Translations under genes and position numbers: made by a program | The notes under the pieces: model-generated | The model's database searches: none | Seen by the model: the letters and a program-made list of their open reading frames with translations, nothing else | Told to the model about the DNA's origin: nothing | Assembly (NCBI GenBank): GCA_905235505.1 | Contig: CAJOMJ010000001.1 | Location: 120,952-184,951, forward strand | Length of the DNA stretch: 64,000 nucleotides | Source of the DNA: Paludibacteraceae bacterium | GTDB lineage: Bacteria; Bacteroidota; Bacteroidia; Bacteroidales; Paludibacteraceae | Direction: 5' to 3' | In this document: piece by piece, positions 28,718 through 35,683 of the stretch | How positions within the stretch are numbered: the stretch's first letter is position 1 | How the letters are laid out: every line of letters begins with the position of its first letter

Positions 28718-30052
28718 TTATTTCTGAGCTCTGGCACGTATTATACCTCCTACTGTAGCCTTGCCTGCACGTATATAGTCGAGCAACGGACGGTTACTCG
28801 GGCAGGTGAACTGGCAGCAACCGCAGTCGATACAGTCCATTACATCGTGCTTCTCCATATCATCCCAACGCTCGAGATAAGAGAGTTTGCTGAGCAGATA
28901 CGGTTCAAGTCCCATCGGGCAGGCTTGTACACACTTGCCGCAGCGGATACAGTTCTCGGGTTGCGCACGGCGGGAGTCTTCTTTGTCAAGAAGCAGAGCA
29001 CCGGACATACGCTTGTTGCACGGCATATCCGTATTGTTCATTGCACGCCCCATCATAGGTCCGCCGCCGATAATCTTGCCTGTATTCTCAGGTATGCCAC
29101 CTGCCACCTCAAGCACATCCTGAAGAGGGGTACCGAAGCGGACAAGATAGTTGCCGGGGTTCTTCACCTCTTTGCCTGTAACAGTCATCACACGCGAGAT
29201 GAGAGGTTTGTTTTTCTGCACAGCCTCATATACGGCATATATGGTAGCCACATTGTCAACCACAGCGCCCACCTCGATAGGCAGTGCGCCGCTTGGCACC
29301 TGACGGCGTATGCAGGCATCAATAAGCTGTTTCTCTCCGCCCTGCGGGTAACGCAGATTTAGAGGCTGAACGCTGATACCGAGAGTATGCGATGCAAGAC
29401 GGGTCATGTGCTCAATGGCATCAGGTTTGTTTTTCTCAATACCTATGATAGCAGTGTTGATATTGAGAGCCTTCATAAGAATCTGAATACCTACTATTAT
29501 CTCTTCACCATGCTCAAGCATAAGCTGGTGGTCGCAGGTGAGATAGGGTTCGCACTCAACGCCATTGACTATAAGCACCTCAGGCGTCTTGCCCGGAGGC
29601 GGCATGAGTTTGACATGCGTCGGGAAGCAGGCGCCTCCGAGTCCTACTATACCTGCCTGTTTCACCTTCTCTATTATCTCCTTTGCATCAAGTTTGCAGA
29701 CGGTAATGAGGGTGTCGGTGCGGTCGATTTCAGGCAACCACTCGTCACCCTCCACATCGATGAATATGGCAGGCATGGTCATTCCCCATGCGTCTTTGGC
29801 TGTATCTATCTTAGTCACAGTTCCGCTGACGGGAGAATGAATATTTGCGCTTACAAATCCGCCGGCCTCTGCTATCAGTTGCCCTACCAGCACCTTGTCG
29901 CCTTTCTGCACCAACGGTTTGGCAGGTGCGCCTATATGCTGCACAAGCGGAATAACTGCTTTCTTCGGCAGAGGCACTTCGGTAATGGGTTTGTGAACCG
30001 AATATTGTTTATTGTCATGCGGATGAACACCGCCTATACGAAATGTTTTCAT
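28718..30052 (-). CDS. rnfC: Rnf complex subunit C
   Basis: 444 residues, the cytoplasmic NADH/FMN subunit. Order: N-terminal RnfC barrel domain (HPHDNKQYSVHKPI, PLVQHIGAPAKPLV), Rossmann-like NADH/FMN domain (GGACFPTHVKL, NGVECEPYLTCDHQLM), SLBB domain, then two 4Fe-4S motifs CIRCGKCVQACPMG and CIDCGCCQFTCPS near residues 368-418. The start overlaps the rnfB stop by four bases. It is shorter at the C-terminus than gammaproteobacterial RnfC, as is normal in Bacteroidota. Confidence 0.97.
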   Translation of the reverse strand: MKTFRIGGVHPHDNKQYSVHKPITEVPLPKKAVIPLVQHIGAPAKPLVQKGDKVLVGQLIAEAGGFVSANIHSPVSGTVTKIDTAKDAWGMTMPAIFIDVEGDEWLPEIDRTDTLITVCKLDAKEIIEKVKQAGIVGLGGACFPTHVKLMPPPGKTPEVLIVNGVECEPYLTCDHQLMLEHGEEIIVGIQILMKALNINTAIIGIEKNKPDAIEHMTRLASHTLGISVQPLNLRYPQGGEKQLIDACIRRQVPSGALPIEVGAVVDNVATIYAVYEAVQKNKPLISRVMTVTGKEVKNPGNYLVRFGTPLQDVLEVAGGIPENTGKIIGGGPMMGRAMNNTDMPCNKRMSGALLLDKEDSRRAQPENCIRCGKCVQACPMGLEPYLLSKLSYLERWDDMEKHDVMDCIDCGCCQFTCPSNRPLLDYIRAGKATVGGIIRARAQK

Positions 30053-31005
30053 TGCTTGTCCTCCTTGTTTGTGGGTTCAACATTCTGCGGAGCAGGTTCT
30101 TGCTTGGGCTCTGCCGCAGGTTTGGGAGCCTCTTGTGCCGTTTTGGCAGTAGTATCGGGAGTCTCCTCTACAGGTTTTGGAGCGGGTTTGGGAGGGAAGT
30201 TAAGTTCGTGAATGGCACCTGTAGGACAAGCGGCTGCACACTTGCGGCACAGACGGCATTTCTGCCAGTCGATATAAGCCAGATTGTCCTCCACTGTGAT
30301 AGCCTCGAACTGACATTCTTTCTGGCACTTACCGCAACCGATACAAGCATTAAGGCAGTTCTTGCGGGCTACAGCACCCTTGTCTTTGTTGACGCACTGC
30401 ACGAACACGCGGCGGTTCTTCGGACCTTTCTTGCGGAGTTCGATAATGTGGCGCGGACAAGCCTTCACGCAGGCACCGCACGACGTACATTTGTCATCGT
30501 CAACCTCGGGCAGACCTGTCTCCACGTTAATCTTGATAGCGCCGAACTGGCAAGCACTCACGCAGTCGCCGCAACCGAGGCATCCGAAAGCGCAACCGGT
30601 CTCGCCTACATACAGGCTGTTCATGATTTTGCAAGAGCGGGTACCGTCGTACTCACTTGTGCGCGGACGCGCCTGGCAAGTACCGTTACAGCGTACCACA
30701 GCCACCATCGGGTCTGCGGCTGCAGGTGCGAGGCCAAGAATGTCACCCACTTGTTTCATTACATCCTGACCGCCTACAGGACAAAGGAGTCCGTCGAGCG
30801 AGTCAGCCTTCACGCATGCTTCTGCCAGAGCGCGACAGCCTGCGAAACCGCAACCGCCGCAGTTGGCTCCGGGAAGCACCTCTACCACCTCGTCAATACG
30901 AGGGTCTTCTTCCACCTTGAAGCGTTGCGCCACAAAATAGAGTATCAACGCCGCCAACAGGCCCGCAACACCCAAGGTAATAAGAGCAATTAAAATCAGA
31001 TTCAT
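30049..31005 (-). CDS. rnfB: Rnf complex subunit B (polyferredoxin)
   Basis: 318 residues: N-terminal membrane helix (about 3-27), the RnfB 4Fe-4S site CGGCGFAGC followed by a further Cys in LLCPVGG, then four ferredoxin motifs (CLGCGDCVSAC, CTSCGACVKAC, CIGCGKCQKEC, CRLCRKCAAAC). It accepts electrons from reduced ferredoxin and passes them on. The last 50 residues are Pro/Ala/Lys/Glu-rich and probably disordered. Normally rseC precedes rnfB directly; here three extra genes intervene. Confidence 0.97.
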   Translation of the reverse strand: MNLILIALITLGVAGLLAALILYFVAQRFKVEEDPRIDEVVEVLPGANCGGCGFAGCRALAEACVKADSLDGLLCPVGGQDVMKQVGDILGLAPAAADPMVAVVRCNGTCQARPRTSEYDGTRSCKIMNSLYVGETGCAFGCLGCGDCVSACQFGAIKINVETGLPEVDDDKCTSCGACVKACPRHIIELRKKGPKNRRVFVQCVNKDKGAVARKNCLNACIGCGKCQKECQFEAITVEDNLAYIDWQKCRLCRKCAAACPTGAIHELNFPPKPAPKPVEETPDTTAKTAQEAPKPAAEPKQEPAPQNVEPTNKEDKQ

Positions 31006-31088
31006 GTTGTTTTATGTAGTATATTTTGTTTTGTTATCAATGTTAGTTCATAGGGTTAATTACGCTTCACATCATTCCCTGCTTGCTT

Positions 31089-31221
31089 ATAATAGTGACT
31101 AATTGATAGTTATATGAGGATAATTTCTTTCCCAACTTGCCTCTATATTATTGAACGAATGTTCCAAAGTATCGTCAATCACTGTTACATATTCTGGATA
31201 GTATTCTATAACTTGCATTAA
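31089..31221. repeat. direct repeat, copy 1 (3' end of lipoprotein A)
   Basis: 133 bp nearly identical to 33292-33426. Starting ATAATAGTGACTAATTGATA, it covers the last 41 codons of lipoprotein A and 10 bp beyond its stop. Differences seen: one substitution (G here, T in copy 2) and a 2-bp insertion in copy 2. Confidence 0.95.
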
Positions 31222-31719
31222 CTGATATGGGGGAGGATCAATATGTGTTATAATGGTATAGCTTTTGCCTAACATAGTAAAGGTCTGAATTGAATCAGCG
31301 GGATCAAACCATTTAGAATATCTCCGGATTGAGTCATTAATGTACAGAGCACGTCCTTCAACAACATAACTATAGCCCTTATTAGTAAACTTTTGCACGT
31401 GCAACTGATGTTTCTCATAATCAAAAGGAGTCTCTATATCATATTTATCTAATGTGTACCAACATGCCTCGTAGAAAAAATCACTTGGTTTGTGTATAGC
31501 CTCATATTTGTGGGTAGAAGATGAATATATTGCATAATATGAATGAACATGAAAAGAATCTAAAGGAGAGTATATGTATGCTGCACCATCTTGTTCGAAT
31601 TGCTCAACATGCTCAACCCCGGTATGCTGCTCAATATTAGCCTGATGACTGCTACAACCGGTCGTCAAGACAAGTAACAATAAACGTACAGACAAATTTA
31701 ATATATATACTTTTTTCAT
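31099..31719 (-). CDS. lipoprotein A of the peptidase cassette
   Basis: 206 residues with a lipoprotein signal (lipobox LTTGC, Cys about 22). The mature part is rich in Tyr, His and Ser, and has strands such as YSYVVEGRALYINDSI. It is a paralogue of the lipoprotein at 33388-33825: both contain EKHxLHxxKxxNKGxxYVxEGxxLYIND. No known domain recognised. It follows the putative cysteine peptidase by 11 bp and precedes rnfB by 93 bp. Pairing with a peptidase suggests, as inference, an inhibitor or partner. Base composition is clearly AT-richer than neighbouring rnf genes. Confidence 0.75.
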   Translation of the reverse strand: MKKVYILNLSVRLLLLVLTTGCSSHQANIEQHTGVEHVEQFEQDGAAYIYSPLDSFHVHSYYAIYSSSTHKYEAIHKPSDFFYEACWYTLDKYDIETPFDYEKHQLHVQKFTNKGYSYVVEGRALYINDSIRRYSKWFDPADSIQTFTMLGKSYTIITHIDPPPYQLMQVIEYYPEYVTVIDDTLEHSFNNIEASWERNYPHITIN

Positions 31720-31730
31720 GCAGAATTAAT

Positions 31731-33293
31731 TTATAATGTTGTTAGACCATAATGTAGATTCCAAAAACTATATCTTCTCATATATGGATGATAGTTATGC
31801 TCACTTATTGTGTAGCCGTTATCTGTTACCATGAAATACCTGTCTTTAACACTACCATCGTTTTTAAGTGTAGCCCCTGTCCCAAATGCCACAATATAAT
31901 GACTGCAGTAGACAGCTATGATAACAGGTTCTGATATATTGCCTGAAGACGGATGATTACCTATTATCCAATCATAGGGTTTGCAAGTAAACTTAACGTG
32001 ATAAGTTCCATTGGTAGCTGTATCAAAACCTCTATTCAGCCCTCCGTGATACAAGGGGAAATGCCATACTCCTTGAGCCGTGAATGGCACTGTTTCATTA
32101 TAGAAACAAGCTGTCAAACCATTATCTGCCTCATTACTGCGAGTCGTAAAGTTATATAAAGAGGTAAATAGTCCTAAACTATAATTATTGGCAACATCTG
32201 AATATCTATAATATGCATAATGATTCGTAGCATTTATTTCGAAAAAGCTAAAATCTACGTCAGGATACAAAGGTAAATAGTACCCATTAAAATTATTATA
32301 TTTTCCTCTATATACCCATGCACAAGCCGCAGGTCCACAATAGCCCTGCCAGTGTGTTGCCTGCAATTGGGGATTATCATATTCAGGAATAGTATATACA
32401 TCGAAATAACCCAATGTATAATCAAGCAACGCTATCAATTCACGAATATAGTCAATCTCAGACTCTGTAACCGATTCAGTTTCTCCACTCATTATGTCAC
32501 TTAAATTCAAGTTCTCTCCCGGATCGGGTTCTATCTCATTTATCAAGTCTTGAAGATTATTCTCCACATAAGCATCTATCAACTGCCAATATTCATCACG
32601 TTCAGCTATATATTCATCAATAGATTCATCCAGCTCAGACATATCTTGCTGAATCGCATCAAGATCTCCACTTTCCATCAGTTGCAACATTAAATACATT
32701 TCTTCCTCATCAGTAGAAACAATGGTGTCCAATCCGCCCTCAATTTCTTCATTACAATCCTGAAGGAAACATACCCCATTCATACCATAATATCTATGTG
32801 GATAGTTACCCACATAATAATCAAGCATTTGACAATTATAATCAAGCGGGTCTTGGAATAGAAACGCTATAACTCCGGCAATCTCTTTCTGCGCATACGT
32901 AGTAACCGTTGCCACTATTTGTCCGTTGCAAACATATCCGAACTCATAATATTTGGGGGTATTATTATAATTATATACCACTTTAGGAAGTTCTGTCAAA
33001 TACCACTCATCATAAGGGTTAACTCCTTCTCCTAAGCCATAATTTGCTCCTGCTAATAATTCCGCAGATGCCAACAAGCGTGCTACCTTGTAGTGAATTA
33101 CATTCGTCGGGTCTGCAGTATACAAAGAATACAACTCCACAGGACTCGTATAATCCATTGATTGTATGGATATCGGAGTATACTGCCTACCCTTTGATTT
33201 CACATCATCCTCAACTTCTGTATTTGAATATTGAGAACATGATAACAGCAAACAGCTGAACACCATTAATAAAGATAATCTACGAAGTTTCAT
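31731..33293 (-). CDS. lipoprotein with papain/C10-like cysteine peptidase domain
   Basis: 520 residues from the ATG at 33293 (MKLRRLSLLMVFSC), which gives a proper lipoprotein signal (LLLSC, Cys 19); an upstream ATG at 33338 is less likely. Residues about 40-165 contain a strand-rich region (KVVYNYNNTPKYYEFGYV, NGQIVATVTTYA) that recalls propeptide domains of C10 peptidases. An acidic helical linker follows (about 195-305). The C-terminal part has WQGYCGPAACAWVY (putative catalytic Cys), VYCSHYIVAFGTG (putative His) and MVTDNGYTISEH (putative Asn/Asp), in papain-clan order. Substrate unknown. The gene is AT-rich and sits inside the rseC-rnfB interval. Confidence 0.65.
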   Translation of the reverse strand: MKLRRLSLLMVFSCLLLSCSQYSNTEVEDDVKSKGRQYTPISIQSMDYTSPVELYSLYTADPTNVIHYKVARLLASAELLAGANYGLGEGVNPYDEWYLTELPKVVYNYNNTPKYYEFGYVCNGQIVATVTTYAQKEIAGVIAFLFQDPLDYNCQMLDYYVGNYPHRYYGMNGVCFLQDCNEEIEGGLDTIVSTDEEEMYLMLQLMESGDLDAIQQDMSELDESIDEYIAERDEYWQLIDAYVENNLQDLINEIEPDPGENLNLSDIMSGETESVTESEIDYIRELIALLDYTLGYFDVYTIPEYDNPQLQATHWQGYCGPAACAWVYRGKYNNFNGYYLPLYPDVDFSFFEINATNHYAYYRYSDVANNYSLGLFTSLYNFTTRSNEADNGLTACFYNETVPFTAQGVWHFPLYHGGLNRGFDTATNGTYHVKFTCKPYDWIIGNHPSSGNISEPVIIAVYCSHYIVAFGTGATLKNDGSVKDRYFMVTDNGYTISEHNYHPYMRRYSFWNLHYGLTTL

Positions 33294-33426
33294 AATAGTG
33301 ACTAATTTATAGTTATATGAGGATAATTTCTTTCCCAACTTGCCTCTATATTATTGAACGAATGTTCCAAAGTATCGTCAATCACTGTTACATATTCTGG
33401 ATAGTATTGTCTATAACTTGCATTAA
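33292..33426. repeat. direct repeat, copy 2 (decayed 3' end of lipoprotein B)
   Basis: 135 bp matching 31089-31221 except for one substitution and two extra bases (GT on the plus strand, in TATTGTCTATAAC versus TATTCTATAAC). It ends exactly at the start codon of the peptidase gene. The insertion shifts the lipoprotein B frame so that the repeat is no longer translated in the ancestral frame. Confidence 0.95.
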
Positions 33427-33825
33427 TGGATACGGAGCAGGATTTTTTACCTCTTCAGGATTACACCACCTACCATACGAAATCAATGTATCATTTATAT
33501 ATAGAGACCCGCCCTCAATCACGTATGCAACTCCTTTATTACTCAATTTCTTCAAATGCAGTTCATGTTTCTCTTCGTCATGAATAGTCTCATCTTGCTC
33601 AGGATACCACGAAACCATGTACATAAAAGCAGCTGGAGGAAGACATAATTCTATTATTCTCCCACCTATGTGATGATAAGAGCGAGTAATAATAGTATCA
33701 TTTTGTGAATATACAAATGCATTTCCCCTCTCCTCCCCATAATTATTAGGAGTCACTGCGTCACAAGCGCAGAGAAAAACTGATAGTACAGACAGTACCA
33801 AGATGCTACGAATTAACCTTTTCAT
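33388..33825 (-). CDS. lipoprotein B of the peptidase cassette, C-terminus frameshifted
   Basis: 145 residues, lipobox LCAC (Cys about 20). It is a paralogue of lipoprotein A (shared EKHELHLKKLSNKGVAYVIE block and LYINDT). After LMQVI the frame is altered by a 2-bp insertion and stops at 33388; removing the two bases would extend it to a TAG at 33302-33304, giving about 173 residues with the same ending as lipoprotein A (NNIEASWERNYPHI). It is therefore truncated relative to its paralogue and may be non-functional. It starts 13 bp after rseC. Confidence 0.75.
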   Translation of the reverse strand: MKRLIRSILVLSVLSVFLCACDAVTPNNYGEERGNAFVYSQNDTIITRSYHHIGGRIIELCLPPAAFMYMVSWYPEQDETIHDEEKHELHLKKLSNKGVAYVIEGGSLYINDTLISYGRWCNPEEVKNPAPYPLMQVIDNTIQNM

Positions 33826-33838
33826 AATACATATTGTT

Positions 33839-34255
33839 TTATATTTCTATCCATTTCTTCGCCTTGAATTCGAAGTTCTTCTTTATTTTGTTGCGCGACA
33901 ACCATACTATAATATAATAAGGCAACAACGAGCATAGTGCGAGAGTGCCGGCAACAGTTTCGGAGAAGAACTTGCCTGCAAGCCATAGCACAAACATCAG
34001 CAGGCAGAAAGGCAGCACAAAACTCAGCAATACCGCCAACCAGCCCTGCTTCTGCGACACACTCACCATTACTTCATCGCCTGCCTGCAACTCCTCATCT
34101 GCAACACAATCTATGAACTTCTCACGCACATCGGCAGCCATACAACTCTTAGCCGCACTGCACGCACCGCAAGCCGACGACTGGAGAATACGCACATGCA
34201 CCGCATTGCCGCTTACCGACTCCACCACTCCTTTATGTTCTATCGCTTCACTCAT
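33839..34255 (-). CDS. rseC: SoxR-reducing system / sigma-E regulator protein RseC
   Basis: 138 residues. The N-terminal SACGACSAAKSC Cys cluster and the two membrane helices (about 70-115) are the RseC family layout. In Bacteroidales rseC is the first gene of the rnf operon and is thought to act with Rnf in redox maintenance. Here it still leads the unit, but three lipoprotein/peptidase genes separate it from rnfB. Confidence 0.9.
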   Translation of the reverse strand: MSEAIEHKGVVESVSGNAVHVRILQSSACGACSAAKSCMAADVREKFIDCVADEELQAGDEVMVSVSQKQGWLAVLLSFVLPFCLLMFVLWLAGKFFSETVAGTLALCSLLPYYIIVWLSRNKIKKNFEFKAKKWIEI

Positions 34256-34299
34256 AGCATTATTCTGTCACACACTACCCCATTATCCATAATAGCGTG

Positions 34300-34307
34300 C
34301 AAAATTA
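34300..34307 (-). promoter_or_regulatory. possible -7 element for the rseC-rnf unit
   Basis: On the minus strand TAATTTTG (34307-34300) matches TAnnTTTG, 45 bases before the rseC ATG. No TTG is found 19-20 bases upstream, so the match is incomplete. Confidence 0.4.
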
Positions 34308-34435
34308 CAAATAATCGGTCGATAAATAAAGTAAAAAATGACATAATATGTGTTTTCTTTTGTTTTCTCTACCTACAACAAGCTACCGGACACTCTGACA
34401 AGATAATCATTAGTAGTGAAAATGCGCACCGAAGC

Positions 34436-34466
34436 TTGTACAACTCATAATAAAGCGATACCTTTG
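34436..34466 (+). promoter_or_regulatory. promoter for the CDF exporter gene
   Basis: TTG (34436-34438), 20 bases, TACCTTTG (34459-34466), with the ATG at 34516. The remaining rseC/CDF intergenic stretch (34256-34435) is AT-rich and holds no other feature I can support. Confidence 0.75.
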
Positions 34467-34515
34467 CAGCACGATACAGATATATGTTATAACAACATAC
34501 TTGAACATACTCTAT

Positions 34516-35412
34516 ATGCATAATCATCACGAACATCATCATCACGAGGTGAACCAACTCAGTTGGATCTTCATTCTCTCCATCATTCTCAATCTTGCCT
34601 TCGTCATCATCGAAGCAGGTGTAGGTTTTTGGCAGGATTCGCTCTCTCTGCTGAGCGATGCGGGGCATAACCTGAGCGATGTACTCAGTCTTGTGCTCGT
34701 TCTCATAGGTTTCGGTCTGGCGAAAGTGCACTCCAACGAGCATTACACCTACGGTTACAAGAAAAGCACAGTGCTCATCTCTCTGCTTAATGCCATCATT
34801 CTCCTGATAGCAGTAGGAGCAATCATTGTAGAGAGTATCCACAAGTTTCAGACTCCTGCGGAGGTCAACGGAGCCGCAATCTCGTGGACGGCGGGTGTGG
34901 GTATCATCATCAATGGTGCAACGGCATTGCTTCTCATGCGCGGACAGAAGCACGACCTTAATGTGCGAGGGGCGTTTCTGCACATGGTTGCCGACACACT
35001 GGTATCTATCGGGGTGGTAATCTCGGGCATAGTAATCTACCACACCGGTTGGTACATCATCGACCCTGTTATCAGCCTCGTCATAGCCGCTGTCATTCTC
35101 GTCTCCACTTGGGATTTACTCTCCGACAGTCTGCGTCTCTCCCTTGACGGCATACCCGAAGGGCTCGATATCAATCACATACAAGAACTTCTGCTCAACC
35201 ACGAACACGTGATTGGAGTTCATCACATACACGTGTGGGCAATCAGCACCACTGAGAATGCCCTCACTGCGCATCTCGTGGTTGACAGTCTCGAAAACGA
35301 AGCCGAAGTGAAACACTCGCTGAAACACCGGCTTGCCGACGAAGGTATAACACACGCCACCCTCGAAACAGAGACACCGCAAACAGTTTGCGACGAGCAC
35401 AACTGCTGCTGA
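34516..35412 (+). CDS. cation diffusion facilitator (Zn2+/Co2+-type exporter)
   Basis: 298 residues from ATG 34516; an in-frame TTG at 34501 is a weaker start. The N-terminus is His-rich (MHNHHEHHHHE), then six membrane helices. Metal-site motifs are LLSDAGHNLSD in helix 2 and HMVADTLVS in helix 5. The cytoplasmic C-terminal domain (about 205-290, VIGVHHIHVWAIS) is typical of CDF/CzcD proteins, and the tail CDEHNCC adds possible metal ligands. It should export zinc or a similar ion from the cytoplasm in exchange for protons. Confidence 0.93.
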   Translation: MHNHHEHHHHEVNQLSWIFILSIILNLAFVIIEAGVGFWQDSLSLLSDAGHNLSDVLSLVLVLIGFGLAKVHSNEHYTYGYKKSTVLISLLNAIILLIAVGAIIVESIHKFQTPAEVNGAAISWTAGVGIIINGATALLLMRGQKHDLNVRGAFLHMVADTLVSIGVVISGIVIYHTGWYIIDPVISLVIAAVILVSTWDLLSDSLRLSLDGIPEGLDINHIQELLLNHEHVIGVHHIHVWAISTTENALTAHLVVDSLENEAEVKHSLKHRLADEGITHATLETETPQTVCDEHNCC

Positions 35413-35517
35413 AAGAGAATCAATCTTATTCTTCTTTCACATTACGGCACACCCTGCTAAAAATAACATAAATATCACGCCAAATTATTAAAACTTTTGC
35501 CTCTCCGTCAAGCCAGA

Positions 35518-35560
35518 GGTAGCCGAGTGTTAGCCGAGTGTTTGCTTACACTTTGCTACC
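35518..35560. other. hairpin-forming intergenic segment
   Basis: GGTAGC (35518-35523) pairs with GCTACC (35555-35560), enclosing AGTGT (35537-35541) and ACACT (35548-35552). Between them AGCCGAGTGT occurs twice in tandem (35521-35530 and 35532-35541). It lies between the CDF gene and the ftsK promoter. It could be a terminator-like structure or a small RNA element; it is not a tRNA. Confidence 0.35.
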
Positions 35561-35596
35561 CCTTATTATTAAAATAACTTAAAAGCACCTTTTTAG

Positions 35597-35627
35597 TTGC
35601 ATATCTCGAAAAAACATTGTATCTTTG
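35597..35627 (+). promoter_or_regulatory. promoter for ftsK
   Basis: TTG (35597-35599), 20 bases, TATCTTTG (35620-35627). The ftsK ATG at 35684 is 57 bases downstream. Confidence 0.8.
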
Positions 35628-35683
35628 CATGTTTATTGTGCAAACTTGCAATTATGCAGCCTTAACTATTAAATAACTCAGAT

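Noticed and set aside
33294-33338. Longer N-terminus for the peptidase from ATG 33338
   Set aside because: It adds 15 polar residues ahead of a proper lipoprotein signal and lies inside the duplicated lipoprotein tail.
34501-34515. Upstream TTG start for the CDF exporter
   Set aside because: It would add only MNILY before the His-rich MHNHHEHHHHE start; the ATG at 34516 is simpler.
35512-35565. tRNA gene in the hairpin region before ftsK
   Set aside because: No acceptor stem, T-loop or anticodon-arm arrangement could be fitted.
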